From Acidobacteriaceae bacterium (GTDB lineage Bacteria; Acidobacteriota; Terriglobia; Terriglobales; Acidobacteriaceae): DNA of 6,169 nt. The notes below the pieces were generated by a model. It was not told the DNA's origin. It saw only the letters and a program-made list of their open reading frames with translations, and searched no databases. Within the stretch, counting starts at the first letter, position 1, and every line of letters starts with the position of its first letter. The stretch is from positions 1-6,169 of the forward strand of contig JAOAPG010000146.1 of NCBI GenBank assembly GCA_025462785.1, written 5' to 3'. Position numbers and translations under genes: made by a program. Of this stretch, positions 5,514 through 6,169 are shown one piece after another.

Positions 5514-6169
5514 TTACATTAGCTTCCGTCTCAGCATATCCAGAGCTTGCATGGTCGCAAACGATCGAATCCTCTTACGATCTCCGGGAAAATTTCTCTC
5601 TACTACCTCTGAACCGGCTTCGCTTGCCAATGCAATGAAAACTGAACCCACAGGTTTTTCGGCTGTTCCGCCGGTCGGTCCTGCGACTCCAGTGATTCCA
5701 ATTCCAAGACTCGCGCCCGTGCGTTTGCGAATGCCTTCCGCCAGAGCAATCGCGACCTCGCTGCTGACCGCACCATGTTTTGCGATCAGCTCAGCGGGAA
5801 CTCCCGCGAATTCGGTTTTTAATTCATTCGAGTAAACAACCGCTCCTCCCAGAAAGTATCGCGAGCTCCCGCTCAGCGATGTCAGCCGCTCGGCGAGCAA
5901 CCCTCCGGTACACGATTCCGCTACTGCCAATGTGGCGTGGCGCATTTGCAAGTAGTAAGCAACGATTTGCTCGATGGAATCTCCGTTGTCAGAAAAAACA
6001 TAGTCCCCGAGTTCCTCTTCGAGTTTGTCGGCAAGTTGGTCTACTCGTTCCTGAGCAATACCTGCGAACGAAGCCTGGGCCTTGAGATGTAATTGGATCT
6101 CGCCCCCTCCAGCCAAAATCGTAGTCTGGACATCAGAGTGCGCTTTGTAGATGGGAGCCACCCGAGCAT
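5514..6169 (-). CDS. cinA: CinA-family protein, C-terminal part with PncC-type nicotinamide-nucleotide amidase domain (partial, 5' end outside window)
   Basis: 217 residues of the C-terminal part of CinA are visible; the frame continues past the right edge. The first 60 or so residues (ARVAPIYKAHSD, then a QTTILAGGGEIQLHLKA strand pattern) match the KH-like middle region of full-length CinA, so an N-terminal MoaB/MogA-like domain is expected upstream. A GTG at 6161 is in this middle region and is not a believable start. The CinA_C domain follows: AVAESCTGGLLAERLT (about 81-96, the family hallmark), the YFLGGAVVYSNELK segment, GITGVAGPTGG and TAEKPVG (about 157-174). CinA_C domains deamidate nicotinamide mononucleotide to nicotinate mononucleotide, recycling NAD; the N-terminal domain of full-length members is linked to ADP-ribose pyrophosphatase activity. 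The name comes from competence-induced expression in streptococci, which need not apply here. It is followed by thpR on the same strand. Confidence 0.95.
   Translation of the reverse strand, partial: ARVAPIYKAHSDVQTTILAGGGEIQLHLKAQASFAGIAQERVDQLADKLEEELGDYVFSDNGDSIEQIVAYYLQMRHATLAVAESCTGGLLAERLTSLSGSSRYFLGGAVVYSNELKTEFAGVPAELIAKHGAVSSEVAIALAEGIRKRTGASLGIGITGVAGPTGGTAEKPVGSVFIALASEAGSEVVERNFPGDRKRIRSFATMQALDMLRRKLM

Noticed and set aside
5551..6085. Plus-strand open frames of 94-101 codons opposite cinA
   Set aside because: Antisense to cinA, which keeps all conserved motifs; products have no recognisable features.
6159..6161. GTG as the start of a short stand-alone CinA
   Set aside because: The frame continues beyond the window edge and the sequence around it matches the middle of full-length CinA (RVAPIY), so this codon is an internal valine.

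Overview
The window looks like ordinary chromosomal DNA of a Gram-negative-type soil bacterium. The mix of gene order, moderate GC content, SD-poor leaders and protein sequence style suggests an Acidobacteriota (Terriglobia / Koribacter-like) genome. That assignment is inference from sequence style and not a database result. I saw no mobile element, CRISPR array, tRNA, rRNA or phage gene. Most of the window is well-known housekeeping genes, and I did not find a convincing undescribed system.

Right half (3074-6169), all on the minus strand: the end of cinA (5' part outside the window), thpR (2',3'-cyclic phosphodiesterase / RNA ligase fold), plsY (acyl-phosphate:glycerol-3-phosphate acyltransferase) and gpsA (glycerol-3-phosphate dehydrogenase). 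The plsY stop and gpsA start share an ATGA. The pair carries out consecutive steps of phospholipid synthesis: GpsA makes sn-glycerol-3-phosphate and PlsY acylates it to lysophosphatidate.

Middle (2589-3070): one small plus-strand gene encodes a predicted ABM-type dimeric alpha/beta-barrel protein. It converges on gpsA with only 3 bases between the two stop codons, and diverges from the HD-GYP gene across a 119-bp intergenic region holding a 6-bp inverted repeat and a weak -10-like box. It is the only gene facing right.

Left part (1-2588), minus strand: a 608-residue membrane-anchored sensor protein (TM - Cache-like periplasmic domain - TM - HAMP - HD-GYP) predicted to hydrolyse cyclic di-GMP and apparently starting at TTG. 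Then come 107 bp containing a perfect TATAAT, and the first 218 codons of ftsY, the SRP receptor GTPase, which runs off the left edge.

The points most worth a second look are the start-site problems (HD-GYP, thpR, plsY), the isolated ABM gene with its zero-space convergent arrangement, the extra loop in PlsY and the FtsY without an acidic A domain.
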